Assembly: GCA_030562195.1 (NCBI GenBank)
Contig: JAUJPP010000012.1
Coordinates: forward strand, 2,728,001 to 2,792,000
Reading direction: 5' to 3'
Length of the DNA stretch: 64,000 nt
DNA from: Nipponacmea schrenckii
Lineage: Eukaryota > Mollusca > Gastropoda > Lottiidae
Positions 12,601 to 23,904 of the stretch are shown here, piece by piece; within the stretch, counting starts at the first letter, position 1, and each line of letters opens with the position of its first letter. The notes beneath the pieces are model-generated. The model had not been told where the DNA came from, did not search any database, and saw only the letters and a program-made list of their open reading frames with translations. The translations under genes were made by a program, and so were the position numbers.

Positions 12601-15600
12601 TTCTCCCAGATGCATAGGCCTAGGTTTGTATTTAAATAGTTTATATCATAAATAGTTAGATTTCGGGGAAGCGAGGGATAAATTCTCCCAGATGTATAGG
12701 GTTTAATCGATTTTAAGAATTTTTTTTTCAGGAAGCTTTCGAAAATTGTAAAGTATTTCTGTTTTGACAAACATTTTTAAATGGACTGGAATCGAAAATG
12801 AATATCTTAAACTATATTTGTGCTAGACCGGAAGCGAGCTATTGCATAATGTGCACTTATTTTGATTTGAGTCTCTGGGGCTTATATGTTAAATGAAAGA
12901 AGATTAAGTTACAAAAATTTAATAAGCATTTAAGCATTTAAGTCCTCTTAATTTTTTCCGATTTGTATAATTTTGGTGTCTTTTAAAATCTAGTTTATTT
13001 ATCTTAAATTTGTGCGGAACAGAAGTTTGATTTTCGAATTCAAAATTTTTCATATGCCCGTTTAAAATTTTTGAAAATTCAGAAGTGTATATTGAGTGAC
13101 CTTGACAATCAATGACCTTGAAATTTTTAATATAGTACCTCAGCTATCCATAGGTATGCTAATATAGGTTGACAAATTTTTATTTCCGGTTCGATAGTCA
13201 TATCGAATTACATTTTTGACATATTTAGGCGACTCTATCACATTCTTAAACATAAACAAAGAGTCGAGTTTTACAAATTATCAATGCCCATTTGATTATC
13301 TTTTCAAAAATATATGACAATAATTCATAATCATATTTTTTTATATTTTTCGAATGAAGTTCTTACCTACTATGCCAAACAATATGGTTTTCATAATCAA
13401 AATATTATTCTATTCAACGATATGTTACATGGACATTTAAATTGTTAAATTTGGCAAAATTAAACGAACATTCTAAGTTTTTCTACTAAAATAAGATATT
13501 TTTAGGGTTAAGATGATTGACAGGTGTTGACAGAAGATTTTATAACAATGATGATGATGATGATGATGATGATGATAGTAGTACATACAATACAAGTTAT
13601 TCTGATTATGTAATTTTAACCCTCAAAACTATTATCTAATTTGTTTTCAAAATTGTAAAATATAAATTTCAAACATTCATCTATTTATAGCTATACAAAT
13701 ATTAGCAGACGTTACAAATTAGTTACATAATACTTCCGATCTTATTGATAGAATTTTTCTTTTCCTTTTTTAACAAATATTAATATATAAATTTATAGAT
13801 GTGAATTTACACATTATAATTCTGTTTGAATTTTATCTCTCAGCTTATTAAGCAAAATAGTCCGCATCATTATCTAAAATCGCTTATTTTGAATTATATC
13901 TCATAAAGTTTAATGTTAACACTTAAAATATAGGCATAGTTAGAAATAAGATTTCAAGCATACTACAATGAAATCAAACTAGATGCTGTATGTGATATAA
14001 TACTTTAAACTTCTAGTATTAAGCATAATAAATCTCACAGTTTGCTAAAAGCAGCTGAGGGAACACCTGGCGAAAGGTATTAAAGTATAAAAGGGAATTA
14101 AAGCTATGTGACAAAATGACGAATGCCAAGCCTAGTGCTGTTCTCAGCTCTAGTTATTTTTATTGCAGTAATAAGTCAATATAATTAATTAGTTAATTAG
14201 AATGGATATAGTTTAATTAGAATGGATATAGTTTAAAGTAACAGATGGTTTTAATTAAATCAGATTACACAGATTAATATGTGCTTTGTTTCGTGTGTTT
14301 TTAGAAACCCAGCCTGATATGCATGCTCTTAAACATTATTATGCAACACAATTTCTAGGATATTATAAAACAAAAACAGTCACACGCTATTATTATGATG
14401 ATTGTCGAATCGAGAACAGTTACCTTTTGGAAAGCAACTTTCCGTCTACCTCATTAAACCCAATTTTACAGATTTTAAAGTTTGTTGGTTTCTAAATTTC
14501 AGGAATTGGTAATTCTATGATCCATGGACCAGGTTTAGTATTGGTTGGACAATATTTTAAAAAGAAACGTGGAATAGGAACTGCTATATCAAACAGTGGT
14601 GTTAGTGCTGGTGCAGTTATAGTTCCTCCTATCGTCAAATTATTATTAGATTATTACGGGTTAAATGGTACACTGTTGATTATAGGTGCTATTGAATTAA
14701 ATGTTGTGGTCTTCGCGTGCTTAATGAGACCATTAGACAGTTTTAAAAGAAAACCAAAACCAAAACCCGTTAACAATGATGACACTCAAAGTACTCCCCC
14801 ACATATATTCGCAAAAAATGAGGATATAAAAAATATAGAGTCAAACTGCCAATTTGATAGCGAGAAATATAGCTTTCAACAGAACGGAAAGGACACAATT
14901 TTAGATGAACATAACTTTAACCACAAGGAGTACCTCAGTCCATTAATCAGTGATATTAGACCACGAACAGCATCACAATCTAGTAAGCTTGCTTACCAAG
15001 AAGATTCATATTCAGTTATCTTAGACAATGATGGCATTGAAGACACCAAAAAGAAGAAAACTTGGAATCCGTGTAAAAGTTTGGATTTCACCGTATGGAA
15101 ACAACCTTATTTCTTAATGATAGCTTTTAATAGTTTTTGTGGGAATTGCACAGTATTATTTTTATCATATTACCCGGCACATGTGGTAGAGACTGGTACT
15201 AGTGAAAACGATGCGACTTTGTTTTTGTCAATATCCGGAGGGATTGACTTCTTTGCTCGCCTATTAGCAGGATACATTGCCGATAGAGGTTGTTTCCGTA
15301 GTACTCACGTCTGTATATTCTCCTTATTCGTGACAGCTTTAAATTGTCACTGTATCCGTTTCTACGATAGCTATGGGTTACAGTTATTAGGAACAATAGT
15401 ATATGGCATATTTGGTGGAATATTTAGTTCATTTACTGCTCTACTTCTCATGGATTTTTTGGGCAGTGATAACTTAGCTCGATCTTTAGGATTTATTATG
15501 ATATTGAATGGTGTTGCTGTTAGTATATATCATCCTGCTGTAGGTATGTATTTATGACGTACGTTGATGGACTAGTAGTTTTCCAGCATGTTCTTTATTT

Positions 15601-15938
15601 GCACGTTGATAAGTTTATTTCAGTCATTCCAATAAGCATATAATAATTTATCATAATGGCACGTACCCCAATTTCTTTTCCTCTTTTTAAATGATCAGAT
15701 AATTTCAATAATCTCCTTTGATATTAATATATCACACATATACAAAGTCTGATTATTTTTTATTTTCATTATTTATTTTTGAATTTAAGGAGCTCTAAGA
15801 GATTTCACTGGTTCATTTATACCAGCATACGACTTTATGGGTACCATACTTTCACTGGGAGCTCTGGTGCTGCTTTTAGAACCTTTTATAGCTCGATGTA
15901 CCAAACGTTTGCAGAACAAACGAGACAATGATGAGTAA
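9689..15938 (+). CDS. Transporter gene B: monocarboxylate transporter-like (SLC16/MCT family, MFS)
   Basis: Five exons: 9689-10127, 10460-10603, 11352-11498, 14503-15543 and 15790-15938; all junctions are GT/AG and phase 1, giving 639 residues plus stop. I chose ATG 9689 because gene C aligns there; an in-frame ATG at 9611 would add 26 non-acidic residues. Residues 1 to about 112 are 16-residue acidic repeats, then PIDRGWAWV leads into TM1. Exon 2 has YARSMG (Arg at the MCT1 TM1 lysine position). Exon 4 has YFKKKRGIG, a charged TM6-7 loop and IDFFAR, the TM8 Asp-x3-Arg pair. Exon 5 holds TM12 and a short basic-acidic tail. The substrate is unknown. Intron 3 carries an 82-bp satellite and intron 2 is mostly an ATACGCCC-ended element. 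AATAAA at 15998 is a likely polyadenylation signal. Family assignment is firm. Confidence 0.9.
9692..10030 (+). repeat. 48-bp coding tandem repeat in exon 1 of gene B
   Basis: The exon encodes about seven successive 16-residue blocks of the type DKEENETSLSYEVELI and DKEEGLTSLNDEVVIN, alternating so that the higher-order unit is 32 residues (96 bp, about 3.5 copies). The blocks are acidic and probably disordered. Gene C has only three to four looser blocks, so copy number differs between the paralogs. The region lies on the cytosolic side before TM1 if the usual MCT topology holds. Confidence 0.85.
10622..11231 (+). mobile_element. Non-autonomous ATACGCCC-ended element in intron 2 of gene B
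   Basis: The element starts ATACGCCCTC and ends GAGGGCGTAT, an inverted terminal repeat. After the left end comes a GTCT/GTCGTCT-rich tract, then about two copies of a unit of roughly 172 bp starting TTTGCTTGTGCTCACTCTAC at about 10706, 10877 and 11049. The same plan (terminal ATACGCCC, GTCC-rich leader, internal 120-172 bp tandem units starting near a 'gactacagtttt' block) is seen at 16041-16509 and 59299-61754. It has no coding capacity and fills most of intron 2. Confidence 0.7.
11690..12705 (+). repeat. 81-87-bp tandem satellite in intron 3 of gene B (about 12.5 copies)
   Basis: The AGGCCTAGG palindrome recurs at 11711, 11792, 11879, 11961, 12043, 12125 and onward with a period of 81-82 bp (one unit is 87 bp). 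Each unit holds tttgtatttagatagtttat and a block ending in gggattcattctcccaga. A degenerate precursor unit lies at about 11608-11700. Units differ by a few bases, so the array is not a recent perfect amplification. Open frames on the minus strand through the array are a by-product of the 81-bp period. Confidence 0.9.
12900..14160 (-). repeat. Dispersed repeat of about 1.2 kb in intron 3 of gene B
   Basis: Read on the minus strand, this segment aligns with 28330-29560 in intron 2 of gene C. Matching blocks include the stretches around 13490-13540 and 28990-29040 (both with 'cttaaccctaaaaat'), around 13085-13125 and 29385-29415 (tcaaggtcatt), and around 14055-14080 and 28385-28430 (the gctgag and aacac blocks). 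Related fragments occur at about 36000-40080. A GAT microsatellite (13548-13576) is embedded. No coding potential was seen. Confidence 0.65.
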
Positions 15939-15997
15939 ATAGTAAAGAAAGAAAACCTGTATTTAATTAATATTTATCAGAAGCTGCCTTATTATGA

Positions 15998-16003
15998 AAT
16001 AAA
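15998..16003 (+). promoter_or_regulatory. Candidate polyadenylation signal of gene B
   Basis: AATAAA 60 bases after the stop codon of gene B. Position and sequence fit; usage is not shown by the sequence alone. Confidence 0.55.
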
Positions 16004-16040
16004 TTATAAAATAGGATTAAATCCTACAATTTTTGTTTTT

Positions 16041-16509
16041 ATACTGTCATCACCCCTGTCCGGCCGTCCGTCCGTCCACGCGAACGCGATAGAGACTACA
16101 GTTTTCATCGGATTTGAATAAAATTTGCTGTAATCATTTATATTGATCAAATTTCGGACAAGTTCGATACTGACGATTTTTCGATGAACGGTTTTTTGAG
16201 TTATTGCTCTTGACTTAGTCAAAACGCGTAAAAAATGGCTCGTGAACGCGATAGAGACTACAATTTTCATCAGATTTGAATGAAATTTGCTGTGATCATT
16301 AATATTGATGAGATCTCCGTCTAGGACAATATTGACGATTTTTCGATGAATTGTTTTTGTCTTGTAAACGCAATAGAGACTACAGTTTTCATTGGATTTG
16401 AATGATATTTGGTGTAATCATGTATATTCATGAGATCTTGAACAAGGCCCAAATATTGTTGAAGTTTCAAACTGAGTTTAAACAGAAATATACTTTAAAG
16501 TAGGCGTAT
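16041..16509 (+). mobile_element. Degenerate ATACGCCC-family element
   Basis: Starts ATACTGTCATC, followed by a short GTCCGTCC tract and units that begin near 16081, 16245 and 16365 with 'cgatagagactacagttttc'-type sequence. It ends GTAGGCGTAT. Its layout matches the copies at 10622 and 59299, but the left terminal repeat is eroded. The internal units are about 162 and 123 bp. Non-coding; the open frame across it on the minus strand is an accident of the repeats. Confidence 0.6.
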
Positions 16510-17237
16510 CTTGCTAGGTAACCGCTTGTTTTTCTTCAAATCGAACGAGATCTACCTTATTTGAAAAAAGTTTTTCAATCGATTTTATAATCCGCTATAA
16601 ATGTGTATGGATGTTGAAACACACTTTCGATAGAAGATTATTGAACGGAAATTGAGAAACTATTTTAGTTTTACATTATTTACGTCGGAACGTCAGTTTT
16701 TATTTCGGTTTTCAACTGTTTTTCTGTCAATGAGTTATTGCCCTTATAATTGATTTTTGTGTGGACACAGTTAAGAGTCGTTTTTTATGGATTTTGTCAA
16801 AACTAAGTGTAACTGTCACTCAAGGATAAAACATATTCAAATATATTTAATAGTTATTTAGAGTTATTGCCCTTGAATTGTCGGACACTGAACAAAACTC
16901 AGTTCTATAGGAATTGAAATAAATCTTTCACGTTTGAGTTTTCATGCATAAAAGGGCCGTAAGATTTATGAATCTTCATGACCAGCTTTAAGGACATTAA
17001 CTCATCAGGCGACATGGAGAATTTCGATTTTCAAATTAACTCAAATTCAGGTCAAAATAAATCGTTGGTGCAACAAACTGTGGTATACCTATGGGGAAAG
17101 GGAAAAAAATTAATAAACTTCTGAAATAATCAAATCATAGAGAAAAACAATTGTTAAGAGTTAAGATAATTATTAGTAAGGAAGCCTATAGTTGAACAAA
17201 ATCTAAAGGAAATGAACGTAAACACCGAGAAATAAGG

Positions 17238-17384
17238 TGTTACGAGAGTATTCTACTAGAGAATACGATAGCCTTATAACTGTGTATTTTTATAATATGT
17301 ATTCATACGCCAAGCACATGTTAGAATGCCATAACACAATAAAGTGAGTTAAGTCCGCCATTGTTGTTTTCAATGTACGCGATA
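17238..17384 (+). repeat. 5' LTR of the Gypsy element
   Basis: A repeat of about 147 bp starting TGTTACGAGAGTATTCTACT and ending just before the primer-binding site TGGTGTCAGAAGT. AATAAA occurs near the middle ('cacaataaagtgag'). It is paired with 21589-21747. LTRs this short are seen in Mag-like Gypsy elements. Confidence 0.75.
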
Positions 17385-17450
17385 TGGTGTCAGAAGTAAA
17401 AAGCCGATAGTCTGAGCATTAGATTGCTGAACGGTTAGTAAATAAGTCAA

Positions 17451-18718
17451 ATGGCGAAGTTCGAAACCCCCGAACCTTTTACATTTGCCGAACCATCAAA
17501 TTGGTTGTCGTGGGTGAAAAGATTTATGAGATACCGAAGCTGTTCCAAACTCTTCGAAGAAGATGGCGAGGTTCAAGTCAGTGCACTCATCTACTGTCTA
17601 GGTACGGAGGCCGAGCATTTATTTAGCAGCTTTTCTTTTGTAAACGATCAAGAGAAGACAAACTTCGATGTAGTCAAACAGAAATTTGAAGCCCATTTTT
17701 TGCCAGATAGAAACTTGGTGTTTCTTAGAAATCAATTTAATACACAGAAACAACAGTCTAGAGAATCGGCTTTCATTCGGAAACTTTATGAACTGGCCGA
17801 GAATTGTGACTTTGGAGACACAAAAGATGAAAGAATTCTCGACACGTTAGTGGCAGGTATTTTAGATAAAACTGTATCAAGAAAACTACAACTGGGGAGA
17901 AATTTGACTTAGTAAGAGCTATACAGATTGCCAGAAATAGTGAAATGCTAAAGGCTCAAAGTAATGAAGCTGTTGGTGGCAAAAGTTTAAGTAATTTTAG
18001 TAAGTCCTTACTAAATCAAAACATCACAGAGAAGATCGTCGAGGGAAAGGAAATTTTCGTGGTGGACATTATCAAAATTCAGGATCAAGAATTCAGTTTC
18101 AAAATCCGAGACAACGACATAACTATTATGAAGCAAGGCCAAGAAATCCAGATCACTATGGTGACAGAAGAAAGAGAAACTGTAATCGGTGTGGACGTAG
18201 ACATAGAACTGGAGAATTTTGTGCAGCTATGTATGCTGAATGTAGAAAGTGTCAAAATATACAATGTAGGTCATTTTGCTACTTGTTGCCATACTAAAAA
18301 TATTCGAGAATTGAGCACCACTCATGAAAGATTGAGTTATGTCCCTTTACCTGAGGGTCAGTCACCTGACAGTGGCATTCCTAAGCAGCATGTAGATTTA
18401 GGCCTAGAGCAAAATCAATATTTTCTGGGGTCTATATATTCAAATGAAAACGAACGGAATTGGAATGTAGAATTAATTGTTGAAAAATGTTTAATTAAAT
18501 TTAAGATTGATTCTGGGGCTGATGCTACTGTCATGTCAGAGAGTAGTTATCATAATATGCACACACGCCCAACACTTAATAGTACACAATTAACGTTTAG
18601 AAGTCCAGGTGGTATATTAAATTCCATAGGTTATTTTGTATCTAATATAATGTACAATGATATTAGTGTTAAGGTTAAGATTTATGTATTGAAAGGTAAT
18701 TTTACTCATAATTTGTAA
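17451..18718 (+). pseudogene. Gypsy gag and protease remnant
   Basis: The first open segment (17451-17912, 153 residues) has a retrotransposon gag-like composition, with the conserved-type block 'NWLSWVKRFMRYR' near residue 17. A one-base shift near 17905 ends it, and the second segment (17945-18718) continues in another frame. That segment contains DSGADATVM near 18508, the aspartic-protease DSGA motif. A clear CCHC zinc knuckle could not be confirmed. The gene is non-functional as it stands. It is expected to have supplied the capsid and the maturation protease. Confidence 0.75.
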
Positions 18719-18754
18719 GGTAGAATTGATGCTATTAATTTACGCTTAATTTCT

Positions 18755-21443
18755 TTGAATAAGAATGTTACATGGTGTGATGAATTAGAAATTGACAAGG
18801 ATGTATTTGGCGATATAGGTCTCTTAAAACGAGATCCAGTTAAAATTAGACTTAAGGATGACTATGTACCATATGCTATTCATACTGCTCGCAGAGTGCC
18901 AATTCCTCTAATGACTAAGTTTGAAGACGAAATAAAACGTATGTTAGATCAAGACATTATTGAAAAAGTAACCGAACCATCTGACTGGTGCGCCCCAGTA
19001 ATTCCCGTATTGAAAAGGTCTAGTAATCGAATAAGAATATGTGTCGACCTGAGACAATTGAATAAGGCAGTGAAACGAGAACGGTAATTGTTACCAACAT
19101 TGGATGACATCCTCAATAAGATGTCTGGTACAGGCAGTCGATATTTTTCGAGATTGGATGCATAACCCCATACGGACGTTACCGTTACAAACGACTACCT
19201 CTTGGAATCACGTCCGCTCCCGAAATTTTCATGAGAAAAATGACTGAACTATTAGAGAGTCTGCAAAATGTAGCCGTTTATATGGACGATATTTTCATAT
19301 TTGCATCAACTTTAGAAGAACATGACCGATATTTAGCAGCAGTTATAAAGCGTATCAAAGAATCGGGATTGAAATTAAATAAGAGTAAGTGTATATTACG
19401 CCAGGATGAGATAGGCTTGTTAGGTCATAAAATAAACCAACATGGAATTAGCCCTCATCCAGATAAAGTACGAGCTATAAGGGAATTACGTGCACCAACC
19501 AATTTAACCGAATTAAAATGTATTTTAGGTATGATAAATTATCTGGAATCCTATTTGCCGAATTTATCAACTGTACTACAACCCATTAACCTACTTTTCC
19601 CAAAGGATAAATTATGGGGTCCATCACAACTGACTGCTTTTGAATCTGTTAAAGATGCTATTAGTGAAGCTCCTGTATTATCAGTTTTTGATGTAAAGAA
19701 ACCTACCATGATAAGTGCAGATGCTAGCCAGTATGGAATCGGTGGAGTTATCTTACAACAGCATGGTTCAGAATGGAAACCAGTTGCTTTTTGTTCCCGT
19801 ACATTGACAGATGCCGAAAAACGCTATGCGCAGATCGAAAAGGAGTGTTTAGCTTCTGTATGGACCAGTGAGAAATTTTCTAGATTTTTATATGGATTAG
19901 ATTCCTATGTTTTGATTACTGATCATAAACCGCTCGTACCCTTGATCAATCGGAAGGACATTGACCAGGTGCCAATTAGATGCCAACGTGTACTAATGAG
20001 GTTAATGCGTTTTAACCCAGTTGCAGAATACAGACCAGGAAAAACATTATTAATATCAGATACTTTGTCAAGAAGTCCTTTATTAGTAGCTGATACTTAC
20101 GAATTAGAACAAGATGTTGAAATATTTGTTAATTCTGTTGTATCTTGAAAGAATTACCAAACTCACTAGAGAAGACGAATCGTTAAAATTGGTTTTGAAT
20201 TACATTACTCAAGGATGGCCAGAATATGTAAGAAATATTCCAGTTGACATTAAATCCTATTATTCTGTTCGAGGCAAACTAAGTCAACGATATTATTACA
20301 TATGGAAGGCGAATTGTGATCCCTTCTTGTATTAGAGATGAAATATTAGATCGTATTGTTAATGGACATTTCGGATTAACAAAGTGTAGAGAGCGAGCAA
20401 ATGATTCGGTATGGAGGACGAAAATAACCTCTGATACAAATCGAAAAGTTTGATCTTGCGCTCATTGTACACAGAATCGTCCAAGTCAGAAGAAAGAATC
20501 CTTAATTCCAAGCAAGTTAAGAAAGGCCATGGCAGAAAGTTGCAGCTGATTTTTTTTACATTCAAGAATAAACAATATTTGGTGGTCATTGATTATTTTT
20601 CAAGATTTTTAGAAATTATTTATTTACCAACCACTACAAGTAGTTATGTTATATCGAAGCTTACGGAAATATTTGCTAGATTTGGAATTCCGGAAAAACT
20701 GATATCGGATAATGGTCCTCAGTTTACTTCACATGAATTTTAGAAACTTTTGTACGAAATTTGGAATTCATCATATTACAACTAGTCCGCATTTTCCACA
20801 GGCTAATGGAGAAGCCGAAAGGGCTGTTCAAACTGCGAAAAGATACTAAAACAACCAAATCCTAATATTGCACTCCTAGATTACCGTGCAACACCTCTAG
20901 AAGCTACAAAAGCTAGACCAGCTCAACTTGGGTCGACGGATTCGATCTACATTACCAACCCTTCCTGAAAATCTTAAACCCGATTGGCCGGATCTCGACA
21001 GAGTTAGAGAATTTGATAGTCGACATCGACAGAGATACCAGTATCATTTTAATCGTCATCATGCTACTAGAAATTTGACTGAATTGAAGGAGGGAGATAG
21101 AGTATTGGTGAAATTAGATACTGAAAAACAGTGGTTACTTCCAGGAATAATTCAATGTAAAACTAATGAACCAAGATCGTATATCTTTAAAACGTTAAAG
21201 GGTGTTTACCGTAGAAATAGACGACATTTACAATACATTAATGATATTATCACTGACATTGATTTTGACTTTGAACCTGATGATGACATTTTAGATTTGT
21301 TACCTGATGTCGACGAACCTCAAGTTAGACCGCAACCGGAACCCAATCGTAATGAGTTTGTTCGACCTATCTTACATCAACCGCAACCGTATAGAACTAG
21401 ATCGGGTCGTGCTATATATAAACCTTTACGATATCGGACATAA
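18755..21443 (+). pseudogene. Gypsy pol remnant: RT, RNase H, integrase
   Basis: RT fingers lie at 18755-19087 (CAPVIPV and ICVDLRQLN blocks). A stop at 19084-19086, followed by an apparent deletion of about 20-25 codons near 19164, removes the region after 'FSRLDA'. The palm resumes at about 19170 with YMDD at 19279-19290. RNase H follows (ISADASQYGIGG, IEKECLA, TDHKPL, SDTLSR, about 19715-20075). The integrase part from 20330 to 21200 is split by stops and shifts; it keeps [20 protein letters not shown] and, in another frame, the [13 protein letters not shown] block. The C-terminal part is open at 20928-21443. Clearly inactive. Confidence 0.8.
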
Positions 21444-21588
21444 GTTAGTTTTGATTATAGAGTGATAGGCTTCGAATATTATGTATGCTTAAAAGTTGTA
21501 AGCTATTGTTTTATTTAATTTTCAAGTAGAAACTTTAATTTTGAATGTTACGTAATTAATTAGAAGTATTCCTTTAAAAGGGGGGAGA

Positions 21589-21747
21589 TGTTACGAGAGT
21601 ATTATACAAGAGAATACGATAGCCTTATAACTGTGTATTTTTTAATATTTTTTCTTTTTTTTTCGCCAAGACATGTTTTTTAAAGCTGAACGTCTCATAA
21701 AGTGACTTGTCTATTCCTTGGTTTTTTTTCAAAGTACGGCCGGAAAA
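21589..21747 (+). repeat. 3' LTR of the Gypsy element
   Basis: Starts TGTTACGAGAGTATTATACA right after the purine tract and matches the 5' LTR closely for about 55 bases. It then diverges, with T-rich insertions, but keeps recognisable blocks (cgccaag, acatgtt, aaagtga, caaagtacg against caatgtacg). The end near 21747 is inferred from that last match. No clear target-site duplication was found. Confidence 0.65.
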
Positions 21748-22063
21748 TAAAGTTAACACGAAGTGATATTTTAAATAAATTATAGTTGAAATAATATACG
21801 GCTGCACGTGGCAGCATTATTTTTTATAAAAAATTTTTTAAAAATCTGTATTTCAAGTACTTGCGTATTTTTAAAAATGTAGTGGATATGTACAGTTTTT
21901 TTAGTTGAAATGTACCTTTTCCGAAAATAGATCTGTCCATTTGATACTTCATGTTTCTTGCGTATTTTTTATTCAACGAATAGGTTATTGGATACTTTTT
22001 TTATTTAACGATTGTGTTTCTTTTTTTTCCCTGATTTACTTTTAAGTTTTTTTTCAATTATTG

Positions 22064-22155
22064 TCCCAGGCTGAATGTCAGACAAGGACCATGTCCTTGT
22101 TTATTGGGCCTAATTCTGACCCATGTAAAATAAAGAGTTTATTATTATTAATATT
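22064..22155 (+). repeat. LINE-like 3' tail with ATT microsatellite
   Basis: The block 'ggctgaatgtcagacaagga ccatgtcctt...' runs to 'cccatgtaaaataaagag' and (ATT)n. It is the reverse complement of 4427-4540. An AATAAA-like signal before a simple repeat at the 3' end suggests a truncated non-LTR element. No coding sequence remains. Confidence 0.5.
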
Positions 22156-22171
22156 ATTAAAGTATTCTTAA

Positions 22172-22655
22172 AGTGGACCAGGCTTTATTTGTTTCGGACA
22201 ATCATCCGACACCCTCAAACACATGAAATCTTTTGGTTAGCTAATCAGAAATAGTCTACAGAGCTTACCTATGAAATTTGAGCCTTCAAATCCATGTGTA
22301 TCCATAATTTCCGTGTTTGAAAAATCACAATGACTTAAGAAATTACGAACGTCCCGCCATATTGGAAAACGGTTCGTCTTGATAATCAAAGAGTTATCCT
22401 TCCCGTCGTGCAATAGCGGTCATCTATATAAACAGACTACAACGCATTTTTCAATTGTAGACTTTGTCAACAGGACACACAATTTTCAGACTGACTGGAG
22501 ACCAGCTGCGTACAGCACGGAAAAAAAATGAAAAGTGAAATTTTTTGTTTGATGAATATTTCAAGGTATTTTGCTTCCAGAGCTTGAATATTTCTGAGGA
22601 CTGTTGTATGTAACAAAGGCCCAAAACGACAAATAAAAATGAAGCCTGGGCCCCT
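22172..22655 (-). mobile_element. TTAA-flanked MITE, copy 1
   Basis: Bounded by TTAA at 22168-22171 and 22656-22659. The ends are AGTGGACCAGGCTT and AAGCCTGGGCCCCT, imperfect inverted repeats of 14 bp. The 484-bp body matches 60991-61479 in reverse orientation along its whole length, apart from small gaps. A TTAA target with matching terminal repeats is typical of piggyBac- or Kolobok-derived MITEs. There is no transposase. Confidence 0.85.
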
Positions 22656-23904
22656 TTAAATTCTATTTGAAATTTTTCCCCAGACAATTCCTTAAAATTG
22701 GTTCTTTGTACTTAAAACACTCTTAAAAATAATAATTCGTGGTTTTTGCGCCACAAGTTTTAAATATTTACTCGAATATAGGGTTTGTGTATAGTTAAAG
22801 AGGCTTGAGTCTGTGTGAGATAATATGCATTGGTAAATACTTGATATAAAAGTTAAACAATAAGGGACTGTGGTGCTCCATTGACGTAACAACGCTATGT
22901 ACGATTCACAAAGTAACAATATATTTGAAGATTATCAAGAAAAATAATATAGTTTTAGCTTTTCAATAATTATCTCTTGTGAATTCAAATTAAATACCCC
23001 TGTAAAATCAAAGAAAATAGAACCAAACACCAGTGAGAGCTGTTTGACAAGAGCTATTAGATACAAAGTCAGATTGTTGTGAATAAAATACTTTGTTATC
23101 GTTTTTTAAAAAGTAGGTATTGAATAATTTCTTTCAAGCAGTTTCGATAACACTAGAAAAATAGAATTTTGTATTTAATTATTTGTGTCAAATTTAGGGC
23201 CAGATATATACAATGGCAAAACGTTTGCTTCTTTGAATTTATCAGGAATTTTATTTGCATCAATGCATAGATTGTATATATGTGTGTCAAAGGAACACTT
23301 AAGGTTGAAACAGTGCATTTAAGAAAAAAAAAGGATTTAATTTATCTAAACCAGCACTTTTGGCTGCAGTTAACTAAGTTAACTGTGTTAAAACATCACA
23401 TTTAAAAAAAAGAAAAAAAGCAGTCCTGCAGTATACCTGATGTCGAGAACTAGATACCTATGTAAATAACAAACTATACATAAATAATAGGCAAAGGCCC
23501 GTCATTACGGTTAGGTCTTAAAGTTTGGCCTCCCATCGAACCTGGCCCAATAATGTGTAGGCGTAGCATTAGCATAGTCCCAGAGAAAGCAACTCGCATA
23601 GTACGGCGAAACGTAGGTCGACAACATTCGGTGGTACCCACGGACGTAATTTATGGCACGCGGGACGGTTTTGATATTTGAGTGCTGGGAAAAAGGGCGT
23701 CCGACTCAGATTGCCGGCGGTTAAAGACTCTCAGACGAGGGTAAAGTGAATTCACCTCACGGAAGGCCGGTGTTCAGAGGCACTCTGGTCTGAGCCTGTC
23801 TGATCCAGGATTTCCAATATTAGGGCCACAAGGGGCGGGGGTGGGACTTGGTGTGACCATGCAATGATATGCCAACATTGCCCGACTACCGTTGGCGCTG
23901 CTAT

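Larger units (their letters stand above)
15939..17237. other. Intergenic: 3' flank of gene B and repeats up to the Gypsy element
   Basis: AATAAA at 15998-16003 lies 60 bases after the stop of gene B and is the best polyadenylation candidate in the window. An ATACGCCC-family repeat follows at 16041-16509. From about 16510 to 17237 I see AT-rich DNA with no gene and only degenerate fragments containing 'gagttattgccctt', which also occurs in the same repeat family. Confidence 0.6.
17238..21747 (+). mobile_element. Ty3/Gypsy LTR retrotransposon, degenerate
   Basis: Both LTRs begin TGTTACGAGAGTATT. The primer-binding site TGGTGTCAGAAGT (17385-17397) directly follows the 5' LTR, and a purine tract (aaaaggggggaga) directly precedes the 3' LTR at 21589. 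Between them, in order, are gag, protease, RT, RNase H and integrase remnants, the Ty3/Gypsy order. The reading frame is broken by several stops and frameshifts and by a deletion in RT. No envelope-like frame is present. The LTRs differ strongly after their first 55 bases, so the insertion is old. The right end is approximate. Confidence 0.85.

Noticed and set aside
11690..12705. CRISPR-like array
   Set aside because: The units are contiguous, with no unique spacers, and the surrounding genes are eukaryotic.
11698..12770. Minus-strand open frames with repeated ENESLASP and IYDINYLNTNLG peptides
   Set aside because: They run through the 81-82-bp satellite; the 81-bp period keeps the frame open. 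There is no start context, no splice logic and no family similarity.
22451..22687. Open frame of 78 codons on the minus strand (and its counterpart at 61003-61185)
   Set aside because: Both fall inside the two copies of the TTAA MITE, are in matching positions but are not conserved as protein, and there is no start signal of note.
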